The notes: generated from the letters alone by a model not told the origin. DNA of 64,000 bases from Streptomyces sp. R33 (GCF_041200175.1 NZ_CP165727.1:5025501-5089500), one strand, 5' to 3'. Numbered from the stretch's first letter, positions 41,791 through 50,201 are shown. Numbers and translations: made by a program.

Positions 41791-42408
41791 ATGTCCAGCA
41801 CCCTCATCCCATGCACGCGCCGCGTGATCGTGACGACGACCCTGGCGGCGTCCGTCACGGCCGCCCTGGCGGCCTGCGGTACCGAGCTCCCCCCGGAACC
41901 GAAGGTCGCCGGCACCTCCGCGGCCCCCGTGGCCCGCACATCGACCGCCCTCCCCCCGTCGAAGCCGACCGGTATGAGGATCGAAGCCGCGGGCGTGGAC
42001 GCGAAGAAGATGGTCGACCTGAAGGTGGACGCCGCCACCGGCGAGCTCGGCGTACCGAACGCCGACACGGACGCGAACAGCCCCGGCTGGTGGACGGAGG
42101 GCGTCACGCCGGGCGAGAAGGGCGTCTCCGTCCTGGTCGCGCACTTCGACACCAGGCACGGCCCGGCCCTGATGAAGGACGTCGAGAAGATCAAACTCGG
42201 CGATCTCGTCGAGGTGCCGCGCGAGGACGGCAGGACCGCCAAGTTCAAGATCCGCGAGATCGAGGACGTCAACAAGAAGGACTTCCCGACCGACAAGGTC
42301 TACGCCGACACGCAGCGCCCCGAACTCCGCCTGCTGACCTGCGGCGGCGAGATCAAGGACGGCCACCGCACGAACAACATCATCTTCTACGCCGACCTGA
42401 CGACCTGA
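41791..42408 (+). CDS. Class F-like sortase
   Basis: 205 aa. N-terminal signal with a lipobox-like LAAC at about residue 29, a Pro/Ala linker, and the sortase domain. His118 (VAHFD), Cys184 (LLTCGG) and Arg193 (HRTNN) fit the sortase catalytic triad. Class F sortases are widespread in actinobacteria and mostly uncharacterised. The immediately upstream small protein is a possible substrate or accessory. Rodlin/chaplin sortase substrates lie 18 kb away and are normally class E targets. Confidence 0.85.
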   Translation: MSSTLIPCTRRVIVTTTLAASVTAALAACGTELPPEPKVAGTSAAPVARTSTALPPSKPTGMRIEAAGVDAKKMVDLKVDAATGELGVPNADTDANSPGWWTEGVTPGEKGVSVLVAHFDTRHGPALMKDVEKIKLGDLVEVPREDGRTAKFKIREIEDVNKKDFPTDKVYADTQRPELRLLTCGGEIKDGHRTNNIIFYADLTT

Positions 42409-42521
42409 CCGCCGCCCCCCAGCACCGCAGGCGCGCTCCTCACCCGCTCCGCGACCAGGCCGACGCCCCGTCAGACGCCCGATCGGCACTACCCGGGAGA
42501 ACCCGCTGCACGCATGCGAAA

Positions 42522-42558
42522 GGGCCAGTCCGAGAGGATCGCTCCTCCGAACTGGCCC
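42522..42558 (-). terminator. Terminator downstream of tRNA-Arg
   Basis: Stem GGGCCAGT/ACTGGCCC extended inward by CGAGAGGA/TCCTCCG with mismatches, followed on the minus strand by CTTTCG. It ends the tRNA transcript and could also end the sortase transcript. Confidence 0.65.
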
Positions 42559-42567
42559 TCAGCCGCG

Positions 42568-42640
42568 TGCCCCCGGCAGGATTCGAACCTGCGACACCCG
42601 CTTTAGGAGAGCGGTGCTCTATCCCCTGAGCTACGAAGGC
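42568..42640 (-). tRNA. tRNA-Arg (CCT anticodon)
   Basis: 73 nt cloverleaf read on the minus strand. Acceptor pairs GCCTTCG with CGGGGGC, D arm GCTC/GAGC, anticodon arm CCGCT-CTCCTAA-AGCGG with anticodon CCT, and T arm GCAGG-TTCGAAT-CCTGC. The discriminator is A and CCA is not encoded. Reads AGG. Confidence 0.95.
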
Positions 42641-42833
42641 GGGGGCTTGTCGCGAACCGTGTCGGAAACCCCGGTGGGGCAGGTCGACGCGGACTGACAA
42701 ACGCCCTGGTCAGCTTGCGTGCGTATGCGGGCGGAGCGGCGTCCTGGCGGACACTATCCCGGGCACACGCCTGGTAGCCGTCTGACCGCTGACAGCCTAG
42801 CGGATCAGGCTGGCCGAGGTCGCCTCGATTGGC

Positions 42834-43058
42834 GTGCGCCTCGGCCACGTCCATCTCGGGCCCTGTGACCTGCGTGTTTCGGCGATGTCGGGTGCGTGGG
42901 GCCTCTGTCGGGACGGTGTCGGCGTTGCCGAAGCGCTTCTGGATGTCCGTTTCGCGTCCGGGGTGGCTCTGGTCGGCTGTGGACCCGGGGCACGATTCAC
43001 GAACAATCCAGGCATCGTCGAGAAAGCGCTGGCCATCTACAACGGGACGTATCCGTGA
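42834..43058 (+). pseudogene. Fragment ending in a toxin-like C-terminus
   Basis: An open frame of 74 codons with no clear ribosome site or family match in its first part, but its last residues (GARFTNNPGIVEKALAIYNG) look like the end of a larger folded protein. Its TGA overlaps the GTG start of the next gene (GTGA), the coupling expected between a toxin module and its immunity gene. I read it as the 3' remnant of a larger gene. Alternatively it is a chance frame. Confidence 0.35.
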
Positions 43059-43966
43059 CATACAACCTCCTTACCGTCGACCCCGTCAGGCCCGAGACCA
43101 TGGCCCTCGCCCTTGCCGGATGCCTCGGTATCGCGGTAGGTGACGTGGACGTGGCGGATTCTGACGGCGACCCCGACCTCCGCAACTGGGATGCGCCCGT
43201 CTCGTGCGAATACCGGGCAGTTCAAGGTGATGTGGCCTGGTCGCTAGACGTCTACGCCCAGGAACACGTCGCTGATCAGCCGCCCGAGTCCGACCTCGCC
43301 GCAGGGTTCGCGAAGGCCGCCATGACGACCGTCCTGTTTCCCGCTGAGGAAGCACCGCCGAGTGCCTACTGGGCGGTGACCCCGGAAGGCGTTCTCACCC
43401 GAGCCCGGCTCGAACTCTCCGATGACGAGCCTCCCCTTTACGCGATCACTGCCGTCGAGGCGCCAGTGCCGCAACTGCCCGGGGCGACCGTGACGAGATT
43501 CGCCGAGATCGTACGGGAACAGCGGCCGGATACGCCGGTGGCCTGGGCCTTCGCGGCATCGGTGGAGAAGGTGCGGCAGGCCGCCTCGGGCCTCGCGAGG
43601 CTTTCCCTCGACGACGGCACCGGTAGCCCCGTCTGGACCGCGAAGGGCAACCTGGTGGTTTGGGAGAGGGTCATCACGCAAATGGAATCCGGGTGGGCGC
43701 CGTCGGGCTGGTATCCGGCCGACCTTTACCGGGAGCGGCTGGAATCGCGTGACGAGCTGGCGGGAATTGGTGCCCACCTGCCGCTTGATGTCACTGAGCT
43801 ACTCGACGAGGCCTTGGAGCAGCTGGACAGACGGTTTGCCGCGGCGACAGAGGATGACCCGTCAGGGAGTCTCCGCAGAGAGCTGACCGGCGGCTCCGCA
43901 GAGCAGACGCCGGTCGGCTGGTGGTGGCACCGCCGCCCGAATCCCGCACCTTGGGAACAGGCCTGA
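43055..43966 (+). CDS. Unknown protein, possible immunity protein
   Basis: 303 aa, GTG start. Soluble, acidic, no signal or TM. N-terminus VTYNLLTVDPVRPETMALALAG, C-terminus GWWWHRRPNP. It is a plausible SUKH/Imm-type partner by size and charge. The GTGA overlap with a fragment upstream and a degenerate copy of its 3' end 820 bp downstream (44636) fit the organisation of polymorphic-toxin immunity arrays. No family is recognised with certainty. Confidence 0.6.
   Translation: MTYNLLTVDPVRPETMALALAGCLGIAVGDVDVADSDGDPDLRNWDAPVSCEYRAVQGDVAWSLDVYAQEHVADQPPESDLAAGFAKAAMTTVLFPAEEAPPSAYWAVTPEGVLTRARLELSDDEPPLYAITAVEAPVPQLPGATVTRFAEIVREQRPDTPVAWAFAASVEKVRQAASGLARLSLDDGTGSPVWTAKGNLVVWERVITQMESGWAPSGWYPADLYRERLESRDELAGIGAHLPLDVTELLDEALEQLDRRFAAATEDDPSGSLRRELTGGSAEQTPVGWWWHRRPNPAPWEQA
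43814..43910 (+). repeat. Direct repeat, copy 1 (within the 43055 gene)
   Basis: About 97 bp, encoding the C-terminal EDDPSGSLRREL region of the putative immunity protein. Copy 2 is at 44636-44732 with roughly 80 percent identity by eye. Confidence 0.8.
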
Positions 43967-43976
43967 CTGCGTCTCG

Positions 43977-44183
43977 ATGGCGACACCACAGGCCTGGTGC
44001 GCGATGGGAGTCGCGTACCGGGCCTGCTCGGGGTCTGGGGGCGTGGAAACTGAGTACGAGGGATCAGCCTCAGCAGCCGCCCTCCGGGCGGAAGGCCTGG
44101 ATTGGCTCCAGGTGGTGATTCCGAGCGGCGACTTCAGGATCAGCCGTCAGGGATGGTGTCTCTGGGCACTGGACATCACGTGA
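43977..44183 (+). CDS. Possible small protein, weak
   Basis: 68 codons starting ATGGCGACACCACAG 10 bp after the previous stop. Ends GLDWLQVVIPSGDFRISRQG. No ribosome site stands out and the codon pattern is only partly typical. It may be a second immunity-type remnant or a chance frame. Confidence 0.3.
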   Translation: MATPQAWCAMGVAYRACSGSGGVETEYEGSASAAALRAEGLDWLQVVIPSGDFRISRQGWCLWALDIT

Positions 44184-44635
44184 GTCGGCCTATGCACCAC
44201 GCCCGCACCGGAGCTACGCCACCGGCGCGGTGACCCGTCGCCGACCACCCTTCTGATCGTCGCCGGCGAACAGCAGCCCCGCAGGTGCCCCACGGCCGTG
44301 GCTGGTGGGCCGTCAGTAACGGGACTTCACGCGTCCATCTGGGGGACCGGAAGGGCATCCAGCCCCCTGGGAGCCGCGGCATGGATGCGCTGGCGGGTGA
44401 GGTATCAGCGTGGCTCTGACCTGGGGCGTTGCGTACTGCGTTCCAGAAAGGACGGCAGAGCGTTTTGAGTGACCTCGGTGCCAGGTTTCTGACCTGCGGT
44501 TTTGGTATTTCCGTCAAGCCCCACGAAGGCGAAGGCCACGAAGGCCTGACCTCCGACAGGCCAGCGGATCGTGCTCCACGGATGCGCCTCCACAAGCGAG
44601 GCTCGACGTCGGCTCGTGCCTGCCGCATGATCGGG

Positions 44636-44766
44636 CCCTGGAGCAGCCGGACACGCGGGTTGCCGCTGCGGCGGAGGACGACCCGTCAGGGAGCCTTCGC
44701 AGAGAGCGGGCCGGTGGCTCCGCGGAAGGCCGCTCGGAACGCGATGGCCGGGGGAATTCCGCCTGA
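44636..44766 (+). pseudogene. Degenerate 3' fragment of a 43055-like gene
   Basis: In the matching frame it encodes LEQPDTRVAAAAEDDPSGSL and RRERAGGSAEG, aligned with LEQLDRRFAAATEDDPSGSL and RRELTGGSAEQ of the 43055 protein. No start or upstream part of the gene remains. It ends just before the xanthine dehydrogenase subunit. Confidence 0.75.
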
Positions 44767-44805
44767 TTCGGTTTGAGTCCGAACACCCCGGTCCATGGGA
44801 CACCC

Positions 44806-45681
44806 ATGGACTTCCTTCGCCCTGCCGACTGGGAAGAGGCGCTCGCCGTCAAGGCCGAGCACCCCACCGCCGTGCCCATCGCCGGTGGCACCGACGTGAT
44901 GGTCGAGATCAACTTCGACCACCGCCGGCCGGAGTACCTCATGGACCTGAACCGCATCGGGCTGCTGCGGGAATGGGAGATCGGCGAGGACGTCGTACGG
45001 CTCGGCGCGTCCGTCCCGTACACGGAGATCATGGAGCACCTCCGCGCGGAACTCCCGGGGCTGGCCCTCGCCTCGCACACCGTCGCCTCCCCGCAGATCC
45101 GCAACCGCGGCAGCGTCGGCGGCAACCTCGGTACGGCGTCCCCGGCGGGTGATGCGCACCCGGCGCTCCTCGCGGCCGGCGCGCAGGTCGAGGTGGAGTC
45201 CGTACGGGGCTCCCGGCTGATCCCGATCGACGCGTTCTACACCGGGGTCAAGCGCAACGCCCTCGCCCCCGACGAGCTGATCAAGGCCGTCCACGTGGCC
45301 AGGGCCGACGGGCCCCAGCAGTTCTCCAAGGTCGGCACCCGCAACGCCATGGTCATCGCCGTCTGCGCCTTCGGCCTGGCCCTGCACCCGGCGACCCGGA
45401 CCGTCCGTACGGGCATCGGCTCCGCGGCCCCCACGCCGATCCGGGCGAAGGCGGCCGAGGAGTTCCTGGCCGCGGCGCTCGAAGAGGGCGGCTTCTGGGA
45501 GTCCCGCAAGGTCATCACCCCGTCGATCGCGAAGCAGTTCGGGGATCTCGCGGCCGCGTCCTGCAACCCGATCGACGACATCCGCGGCACCGCCCGCTAC
45601 CGCCGCCACGCCGTCGGAGTCCTGGCCCGCCGCCAACTCCTGTGGACCTGGCAGGAGTACCAGGCCGGCGGAGCCGCGTGA
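44806..45681 (+). CDS. Xanthine dehydrogenase FAD-binding subunit, orphan
   Basis: 291 aa with the FAD-binding domain of molybdenum hydroxylases: PIAGGTDVMVEI near residue 26 and VASPQIRNRGSVGGNL near 100, then the CO_deh_flav_C domain. It normally forms a three-subunit enzyme with 2Fe-2S and molybdopterin subunits encoded directly after it. Here the stop lies in GCGTGACC, the usual overlap with the next start, but only a 9-bp repeat and the convergent RidA gene follow. The operon seems cut, next to the toxin/immunity debris. The ATG at 44806 starts directly at MDFLRP. Confidence 0.88.
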   Translation: MDFLRPADWEEALAVKAEHPTAVPIAGGTDVMVEINFDHRRPEYLMDLNRIGLLREWEIGEDVVRLGASVPYTEIMEHLRAELPGLALASHTVASPQIRNRGSVGGNLGTASPAGDAHPALLAAGAQVEVESVRGSRLIPIDAFYTGVKRNALAPDELIKAVHVARADGPQQFSKVGTRNAMVIAVCAFGLALHPATRTVRTGIGSAAPTPIRAKAAEEFLAAALEEGGFWESRKVITPSIAKQFGDLAAASCNPIDDIRGTARYRRHAVGVLARRQLLWTWQEYQAGGAA

Positions 45682-45688
45682 CCCTGCG

Positions 45689-45715
45689 CCTCAGACGCCT
45701 CAGACGCCTCAGACG
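45689..45715. repeat. 9-bp tandem repeat CCTCAGACG, 3 copies
   Basis: Three perfect copies lying where the second xanthine dehydrogenase subunit would begin; the last copy overlaps the RidA stop codon. Confidence 0.9.
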
Positions 45716-46191
45716 CCCATCGGGGTGTGCAGCTCCACGGTGACCTCGACCTCCACGGGTGCGTCCAGCGGCAGCACCGCCACCCCCACCGCACTGCGGA
45801 CGTGGATGCCGGCGTCGCCGAAGGCGGTGCCGAACAGCTCGCTGGCCCCGTTGACCACGCCCGGCTGGCCGGTGAACCGCGGATCACTGGCCACGTAGCC
45901 GACCACCTTGACCACGCGCTTGACGGCGGACAGGTCGCCGCTGACCGAGGCGATCGCGGAGAGGGCGTTCAGCGCGCACTGCCGGGCCAGCTCCTTCGCC
46001 TGCTCGGCGCTGACCTCGGCCCCGACCTTGCCGGTCAGCAGCAGTTCGCCGTCGACCATCGGGAGTTGGCCCGAGGTGTACACGTAATGCCCGTTGACCA
46101 GGGCGGGCACGTACGTGCCCAGTGGGGCGAGCGTCTTCGGGAGGCTGAGCCCGGCCGCGGCGAGCCGTTCTTCGGGGGTGCCGGTCGTCAT
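45709..46191 (-). CDS. RidA/YjgF-family protein
   Basis: 160 aa, belonging to the longer Rid subfamily (about 150-160 aa). Family marks: PLGTYVPALVNGHYVYTSGQLP near residue 22, CALNALSAIASVSGDL, and FGDAGIHVRSAVGVAVLPLDAPVEVEV. RidA proteins deaminate reactive imines, but the subfamilies RidA2-7 often lack the catalytic Arg; here the late Arg in HVRSAVGV is present. Convergent with the orphan dehydrogenase gene. Confidence 0.88.
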   Translation of the reverse strand: MTTGTPEERLAAAGLSLPKTLAPLGTYVPALVNGHYVYTSGQLPMVDGELLLTGKVGAEVSAEQAKELARQCALNALSAIASVSGDLSAVKRVVKVVGYVASDPRFTGQPGVVNGASELFGTAFGDAGIHVRSAVGVAVLPLDAPVEVEVTVELHTPMGV

Positions 46192-46232
46192 CGGGTTCTC
46201 CTTGGGTCTTCGTGGGCTGAAGCCGCTCGGCC

Positions 46233-47510
46233 TCAGGGGCGGGTGATCCGGACCTGGAAGCTGCCGTTGCGCAGCTCGCCCACCACCGAGATGCTGATGC
46301 CGGCCTTGTCGTCGGTGAACGTCTCGCCCGGCCGGAACGGCGCGTCCGACAGTTCCCCGTGCACGTTGGGCCGCCGGGTGCAGCCGCCGCTGCCGTTCGC
46401 GCTGTCCGAGACGGTCACGGGCCCGCGCCCGGTGTCCACCTGGGAGTCCACCTTGTAGATCAGTACGCCGGGTTTGCAGACGGCCTCGTCGTTCCCGGAC
46501 CGGGTGCGCACCTCCACCGCGTACCCGGCGCTTTCCGACACCGGTACGAAGGCCAGCTTCGTGCCGCCCTCCACCCCGAGCGGGGTCAGGGTGTGGTCGC
46601 TGATGCCGGACTTCGAGGCGCAGCTGATCTGCGAGCCGTCCAGCCAGCCCAGCTTCCACTTGTGCCAGCCCAGCAGGTCGTTGTTGGCGCCCCAGTCCTC
46701 GCTCATGATGTCCCAGTGCCCGACCGCGCCCCCGCCGTCGGGGGTGTACAGGTCGGGCAGTCCGAAGACGTGCCCGTTCTCGTGGGGGAGCACCCGGTAG
46801 CCGGTCTCCCGGTAGGAGCCCGAGCCGTCGTCCTGGCGGCTGTAGACGAAGGACGTGTTGGCGAGCGGCACGCCGTCGGCCATCGGGGCCTCGCCGTTGC
46901 CGGAGAAGGTCACCGAGAGCACGGTGTCCAGGGCGGACGGTCCGGCGTTCGGGGTGACCAGGATGTTGACCAGGTCGTAGCGGCTGAAGTCCACCTCGGA
47001 GTCGGCGGCCTTCGCGATGTGCTCGACGAGCTGCCGGTAGCCCGGCTCGTACGCGGAGCCGCGCTCGATCCCGTACGCGGCGAACGGCATCGGCATCCGC
47101 AGCCAGGTCCTTATCGGCGCCTCGGCCCGGTACGTGAGCCGGCCGTAGGAGCTGGTGCGGAACCAGTCGGAGGTCTGGGGGAAGAACTCCGCGAGCCGGT
47201 CCAGCGCCGTGCCCTCGCCCTTGGCGTCCGGGAAGTCGATCATCAGGTTCAGCGCCCGGACCTCGCCGGTCGAACGGGAGTACCCCGGCGGGGTCGGCAT
47301 GCCCTCGGACATCTGCACGCCCATGGCGCCGGTGATCCGGCAGGGCGCCAGCGCGGACTCGGCGCTCGTGGCCACGGGCCCGGCCGCGGAGTGGCTGCGG
47401 TCGGCGATCCCGGTGCTCGCGGTGGCGGTGACACCGAGGGCCAGTACGGTGAGGCCGATGTAGGCGCCGGCACGGCGTGGCGTGCGTATCCGGTGGCGGG
47501 TCTGCGGCAT
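46233..47510 (-). CDS. Secreted M6-family metalloprotease
   Basis: 425 aa. Signal peptide (about residues 1-40), then a peptidase M6 (immune inhibitor A-like) domain with zinc motif HENGHVFGLPD: His243, Glu244, His247 and the third ligand Asp253. Surrounding blocks are RALNLMIDFPD, FRTSSYGRLTY and GGAVGHWDIMSEDWG. A C-terminal beta domain follows. Several Cys residues suggest disulfides, as expected outside the cell. The ATG at 47510 starts a natural twin-Arg-poor signal; an upstream ATG at 47570 is less likely. Secreted single-gene unit. Confidence 0.9.
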   Translation of the reverse strand: MPQTRHRIRTPRRAGAYIGLTVLALGVTATASTGIADRSHSAAGPVATSAESALAPCRITGAMGVQMSEGMPTPPGYSRSTGEVRALNLMIDFPDAKGEGTALDRLAEFFPQTSDWFRTSSYGRLTYRAEAPIRTWLRMPMPFAAYGIERGSAYEPGYRQLVEHIAKAADSEVDFSRYDLVNILVTPNAGPSALDTVLSVTFSGNGEAPMADGVPLANTSFVYSRQDDGSGSYRETGYRVLPHENGHVFGLPDLYTPDGGGAVGHWDIMSEDWGANNDLLGWHKWKLGWLDGSQISCASKSGISDHTLTPLGVEGGTKLAFVPVSESAGYAVEVRTRSGNDEAVCKPGVLIYKVDSQVDTGRGPVTVSDSANGSGGCTRRPNVHGELSDAPFRPGETFTDDKAGISISVVGELRNGSFQVRITRP

Positions 47511-47658
47511 GGAGATCGCCTTCGGGTCCGCGGCAGCCGGCCGGGCCCGGACTGCGCTCTGTGCGATCACCCTCCGTCGGCTGCGGCGCGCCCGCGCGTC
47601 GGGTGCGTCCGAACGGGAGTCGCGATGTGACCCGGGTCACACATGAGAGTGAAATAAC

Positions 47659-47723
47659 CGGGGACTCAATCCCCGTTTGTACGGGAGTCCCGCAAAGCGG
47701 GGACCAGCTCCCCGTTTACAGGG
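47659..47723. promoter_or_regulatory. Two direct repeats of a CGGGGAC-type operator
   Basis: Units at 47659 and 47698, 39 bp apart, each reading CGGGGAC, then TCCCCGTTT and AC followed by GG (with 2-3 variations). Each contains an inverted CGGGGA/TCCCCG pair. They lie 37-101 bp before the TetR gene and are the likely autoregulatory sites. Confidence 0.65.
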
Positions 47724-47759
47724 GGCGGTGTACGAGTCCCAGGCCCAGGGAGGCCTCGA

Positions 47760-48497
47760 ATGAAGCGCTCCACCACCCTCGTGGCGGCGCCGGCCGCCCC
47801 GGAGGCGGTCGCGGACCTGCCGGGCACGGACCTGTCGGGCGCCGGCCCGACGGCCCCGGAGCCCCGGCCCGCGCGGGTCCCGCGTCCGCGCGCGGACGCC
47901 GTCCGCAACCGCGAGCGGATCCTGGTGGCGGCGCGCGAGGTGCTCGTGGAGCTGGGCTCGGGCGCACCGTTCGACGAGATCGCCCGCCGGGCGGGCATCG
48001 GCAACGCCACGCTCTACCGGCACTTCCCCGACCGGGCCGCCCTGGTCCACCACGTCGTGCTCTTCGTCATGGACCGGGTCACGGCCCAGGCCGAGGACTC
48101 GCTGGCCGAGGAGCCCGACGCCTTCGCCGCGCTGTGCCGCTTCACGCACGCCGCCGCGGACGAGCGGATCGGGGCCCTGTGCCCCATGCTCGCCGGTGAC
48201 TTCGACGGCGAGCACCCCGAACTCGTCGCGGCCCGCGAGGCCTTGGCGGAAGCCGTCGAGACCCTGGTGACGGCCGGTCAGGAGACCGGGCTGATCCGCA
48301 CGGACATCGGCGTCGGCGACCTGATGATCGCCCTCTCCCAGCTCAGCCGGCCCCTGCCGGGCATCAGCTGCACCGAGGTGGAGGGATTCGTCCACCGTCA
48401 TCTCCAGCTGTTCCTGGACGGGTTGCGGGCTCCGGCCCGCTCCGAGCTGCCCGGCTCGGCGGCCACCCTCGAGGACCTGAGGCAGAAAACCATGTGA
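47760..48497 (+). CDS. TetR-family regulator
   Basis: 245 aa. A Pro/Ala-rich N-terminal extension of about 45 residues precedes the HTH (RNRERILVAAREVLVELGSGAPFDEIARRAGIGNATLYRHFPDR). The ligand-binding part is of the SACE-type TetR_C. It precedes an MFS exporter on the same strand (the stop at 48497 is followed by the exporter 93 bp later), so it probably represses it in response to a drug. Tandem operator repeats are present in its promoter. Confidence 0.93.
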   Translation: MKRSTTLVAAPAAPEAVADLPGTDLSGAGPTAPEPRPARVPRPRADAVRNRERILVAAREVLVELGSGAPFDEIARRAGIGNATLYRHFPDRAALVHHVVLFVMDRVTAQAEDSLAEEPDAFAALCRFTHAAADERIGALCPMLAGDFDGEHPELVAAREALAEAVETLVTAGQETGLIRTDIGVGDLMIALSQLSRPLPGISCTEVEGFVHRHLQLFLDGLRAPARSELPGSAATLEDLRQKTM

Positions 48498-48589
48498 CGC
48501 CCCGGGTCGCGCCCGCTAGCGTCGTAAACCCGGCTAAACGTTGTAGACGTATCTTTTTCAGTCATTCCGCACACGAAATGGGTATCCCC

Positions 48590-50128
48590 ATGCCAAAAAC
48601 GGCCGCGACCCTCGCGCCGGCTGCCGATCCCAGCCGCTGGAAGGCACTCGTCTTCATAGCCCTGGCGCAGCTGATGGTCGTCCTCGACGCGACCATCGTG
48701 AACATCGCCCTTCCGTCTGCCCAGACCGACCTCGGCATCTCCGACGGCAACCGCCAGTGGGTCATCACCGCGTACGCGCTGGCCTTCGGCGGACTGCTCC
48801 TCTTCGGCGGCCGCATCGCCGACAAGTGGGGCCGCAAGAACGCCTTCATCGTGGGCCTCATCGGCTTCGCCCTGGCCTCCGCGCTCGGCGGCGCCGCCAA
48901 CGGCGAGGCGATGATGCTCGGCGCCCGCGCCCTCCAGGGTGCCTTCGGCGCACTGCTCGCCCCGGCCGCGCTCTCCCTGCTGGCCGTCATGTTCACCGAC
49001 GCCAAGGAGCGCGCCAAGGCCTTCGGCATCTACGGTGCGATCGCCGGCGGCGGTGGCGCCGTGGGCCTGATCCTCGGCGGCTTCCTCACCGAGTACCTGA
49101 ACTGGCGCTGGACCTTCTTCGTCAACATCCCGTTCGCGATCGCCGCGGCCGTGGGTGCCTGGCTGGTCATCCGTGAGCCCGCCGGCGGCCGCAACCGCGC
49201 GCCGCTCGACATCCCCGGTGTGGTCCTGTCCACGCTCGGCCTCGTCGCGCTGGTCTACGGCTTCACCCGCGCCGAGTCGGCCGGCTGGTCCGACACGGTC
49301 ACCGTGGCCATGTTCATCGCCTCGGCGGCGCTGCTCGCGGCCTTCGTGTTCGTCGAGTCCCGGGTGAAGTCCCCGCTGCTGCCGCTGCGCGTCCTGCTGG
49401 AGCGCAACCGCGGCGGTGTCTACCTCTCCCTGGGCCTGGCCGTCATCGCGATGTTCGGCCTGTTCCTCTTCCTCACCTACTACCTCCAGGTCGTGAAGGG
49501 CTTCTCGCCGGTCAAGACCGGCTTCGCCTTCCTGCCGATGATCGCGGGCATGATCACGGGCTCCACGCAGATCGGCGCCCGCCTGATGACCCGGGTGGCG
49601 CCCCGGCTGCTGATGGGCCCGGGCTTCCTGCTCGCCGCCGGCGGCATGCTGATGCTGACCCAGCTCGAGGTCGGGTCCTCGTACCCGGCGCTGATCCTGC
49701 CGGCGCAGCTGCTGCTGGGCCTCGGCATGGGTACGGCGTTCATGCCGGCCATGTCGCTGGCCACGCACGGGGTGAACCCGGCCGACGCCGGTGTCGCCTC
49801 CGCCATGGTCAACACCTCGCAGCAGGTCGGCGGCGCGATCGGCACCGCCCTGCTGAACACGATCGCCGCCTCGGCGACCACCGCGTACCTGACCGACCAC
49901 GCGGCCGAGGCCGCGGCGGGCGGCCCGGCGGCGAAGCTGATCCAGGCCCAGGCGATGGTGGAGGGCTACTCCAGCGCCATCTGGTGGGCGGTCGGCATCC
50001 TCGCCGCCAGCGCGACCATCGCGCTGACGCTCATCAACACCGGCCGTCCGGGCGCCGGCGGCCCCGTCGCCTCCGGTGCCGGCGCGGGCGCCGACGCCGA
50101 GGTGAAGGTCCCGGTGATCGCCCACTGA
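48590..50128 (+). CDS. MFS drug-efflux transporter (DHA2 family)
   Basis: 512 aa, 14 predicted helices. Motif D1 is seen as LMVVLDATIVNIALPSAQTDL, motif A as GGRIADKWGRKN and motif C as GAIAGGGGAVGLILGG. The last 25 residues are Gly/Ala-rich and cytoplasmic. Preceded by its TetR regulator; the gap holds an AT-rich promoter-like sequence (about 48535-48560). The ATG at 48590 (MPKTAATL) is preferred over 48578. Confidence 0.92.
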   Translation: MPKTAATLAPAADPSRWKALVFIALAQLMVVLDATIVNIALPSAQTDLGISDGNRQWVITAYALAFGGLLLFGGRIADKWGRKNAFIVGLIGFALASALGGAANGEAMMLGARALQGAFGALLAPAALSLLAVMFTDAKERAKAFGIYGAIAGGGGAVGLILGGFLTEYLNWRWTFFVNIPFAIAAAVGAWLVIREPAGGRNRAPLDIPGVVLSTLGLVALVYGFTRAESAGWSDTVTVAMFIASAALLAAFVFVESRVKSPLLPLRVLLERNRGGVYLSLGLAVIAMFGLFLFLTYYLQVVKGFSPVKTGFAFLPMIAGMITGSTQIGARLMTRVAPRLLMGPGFLLAAGGMLMLTQLEVGSSYPALILPAQLLLGLGMGTAFMPAMSLATHGVNPADAGVASAMVNTSQQVGGAIGTALLNTIAASATTAYLTDHAAEAAAGGPAAKLIQAQAMVEGYSSAIWWAVGILAASATIALTLINTGRPGAGGPVASGAGAGADAEVKVPVIAH

Positions 50129-50159
50129 CGCGGCTCGGGGAACCCCGGGAATGACTGCC

Positions 50160-50201
50160 GACCCCGTGTCGTTCAAATTTGAACAACACGGGGTCGTTTT
50201 T
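50160..50201 (+). terminator. Strong terminator after the exporter
   Basis: An arm of GACCCCGTGT pairs with ACACGGGGTC, the inner GTTCAAATTTGAAC is itself a palindrome, and GTTTTT follows. This is the best classical terminator in the window. Confidence 0.9.

Larger units (their letters stand above)
43967..44805. other. 839-bp region with gene debris
   Basis: Contains a possible small gene (43977-44183) and a degenerate copy of the 3' end of the 43055 gene (44636-44732). The rest (about 44190-44630) shows stop codons in all plausible frames and no repeats with other parts of the window. It may be an old insertion or deletion scar. Confidence 0.6.

Noticed and set aside
42568..42640. A possible attachment site at the tRNA-Arg 3' end for an integrated element.
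   Set aside because: The tRNA 3' end faces lower coordinates, towards ordinary genes, while the debris lies on its 5' side, and no direct repeat of the tRNA end was found.
44405..44803. A possible transposase remnant on the minus strand in the debris region.
   Set aside because: No DDE or HTH motif could be recognised and stops interrupt other frames; the region is left as unassigned.
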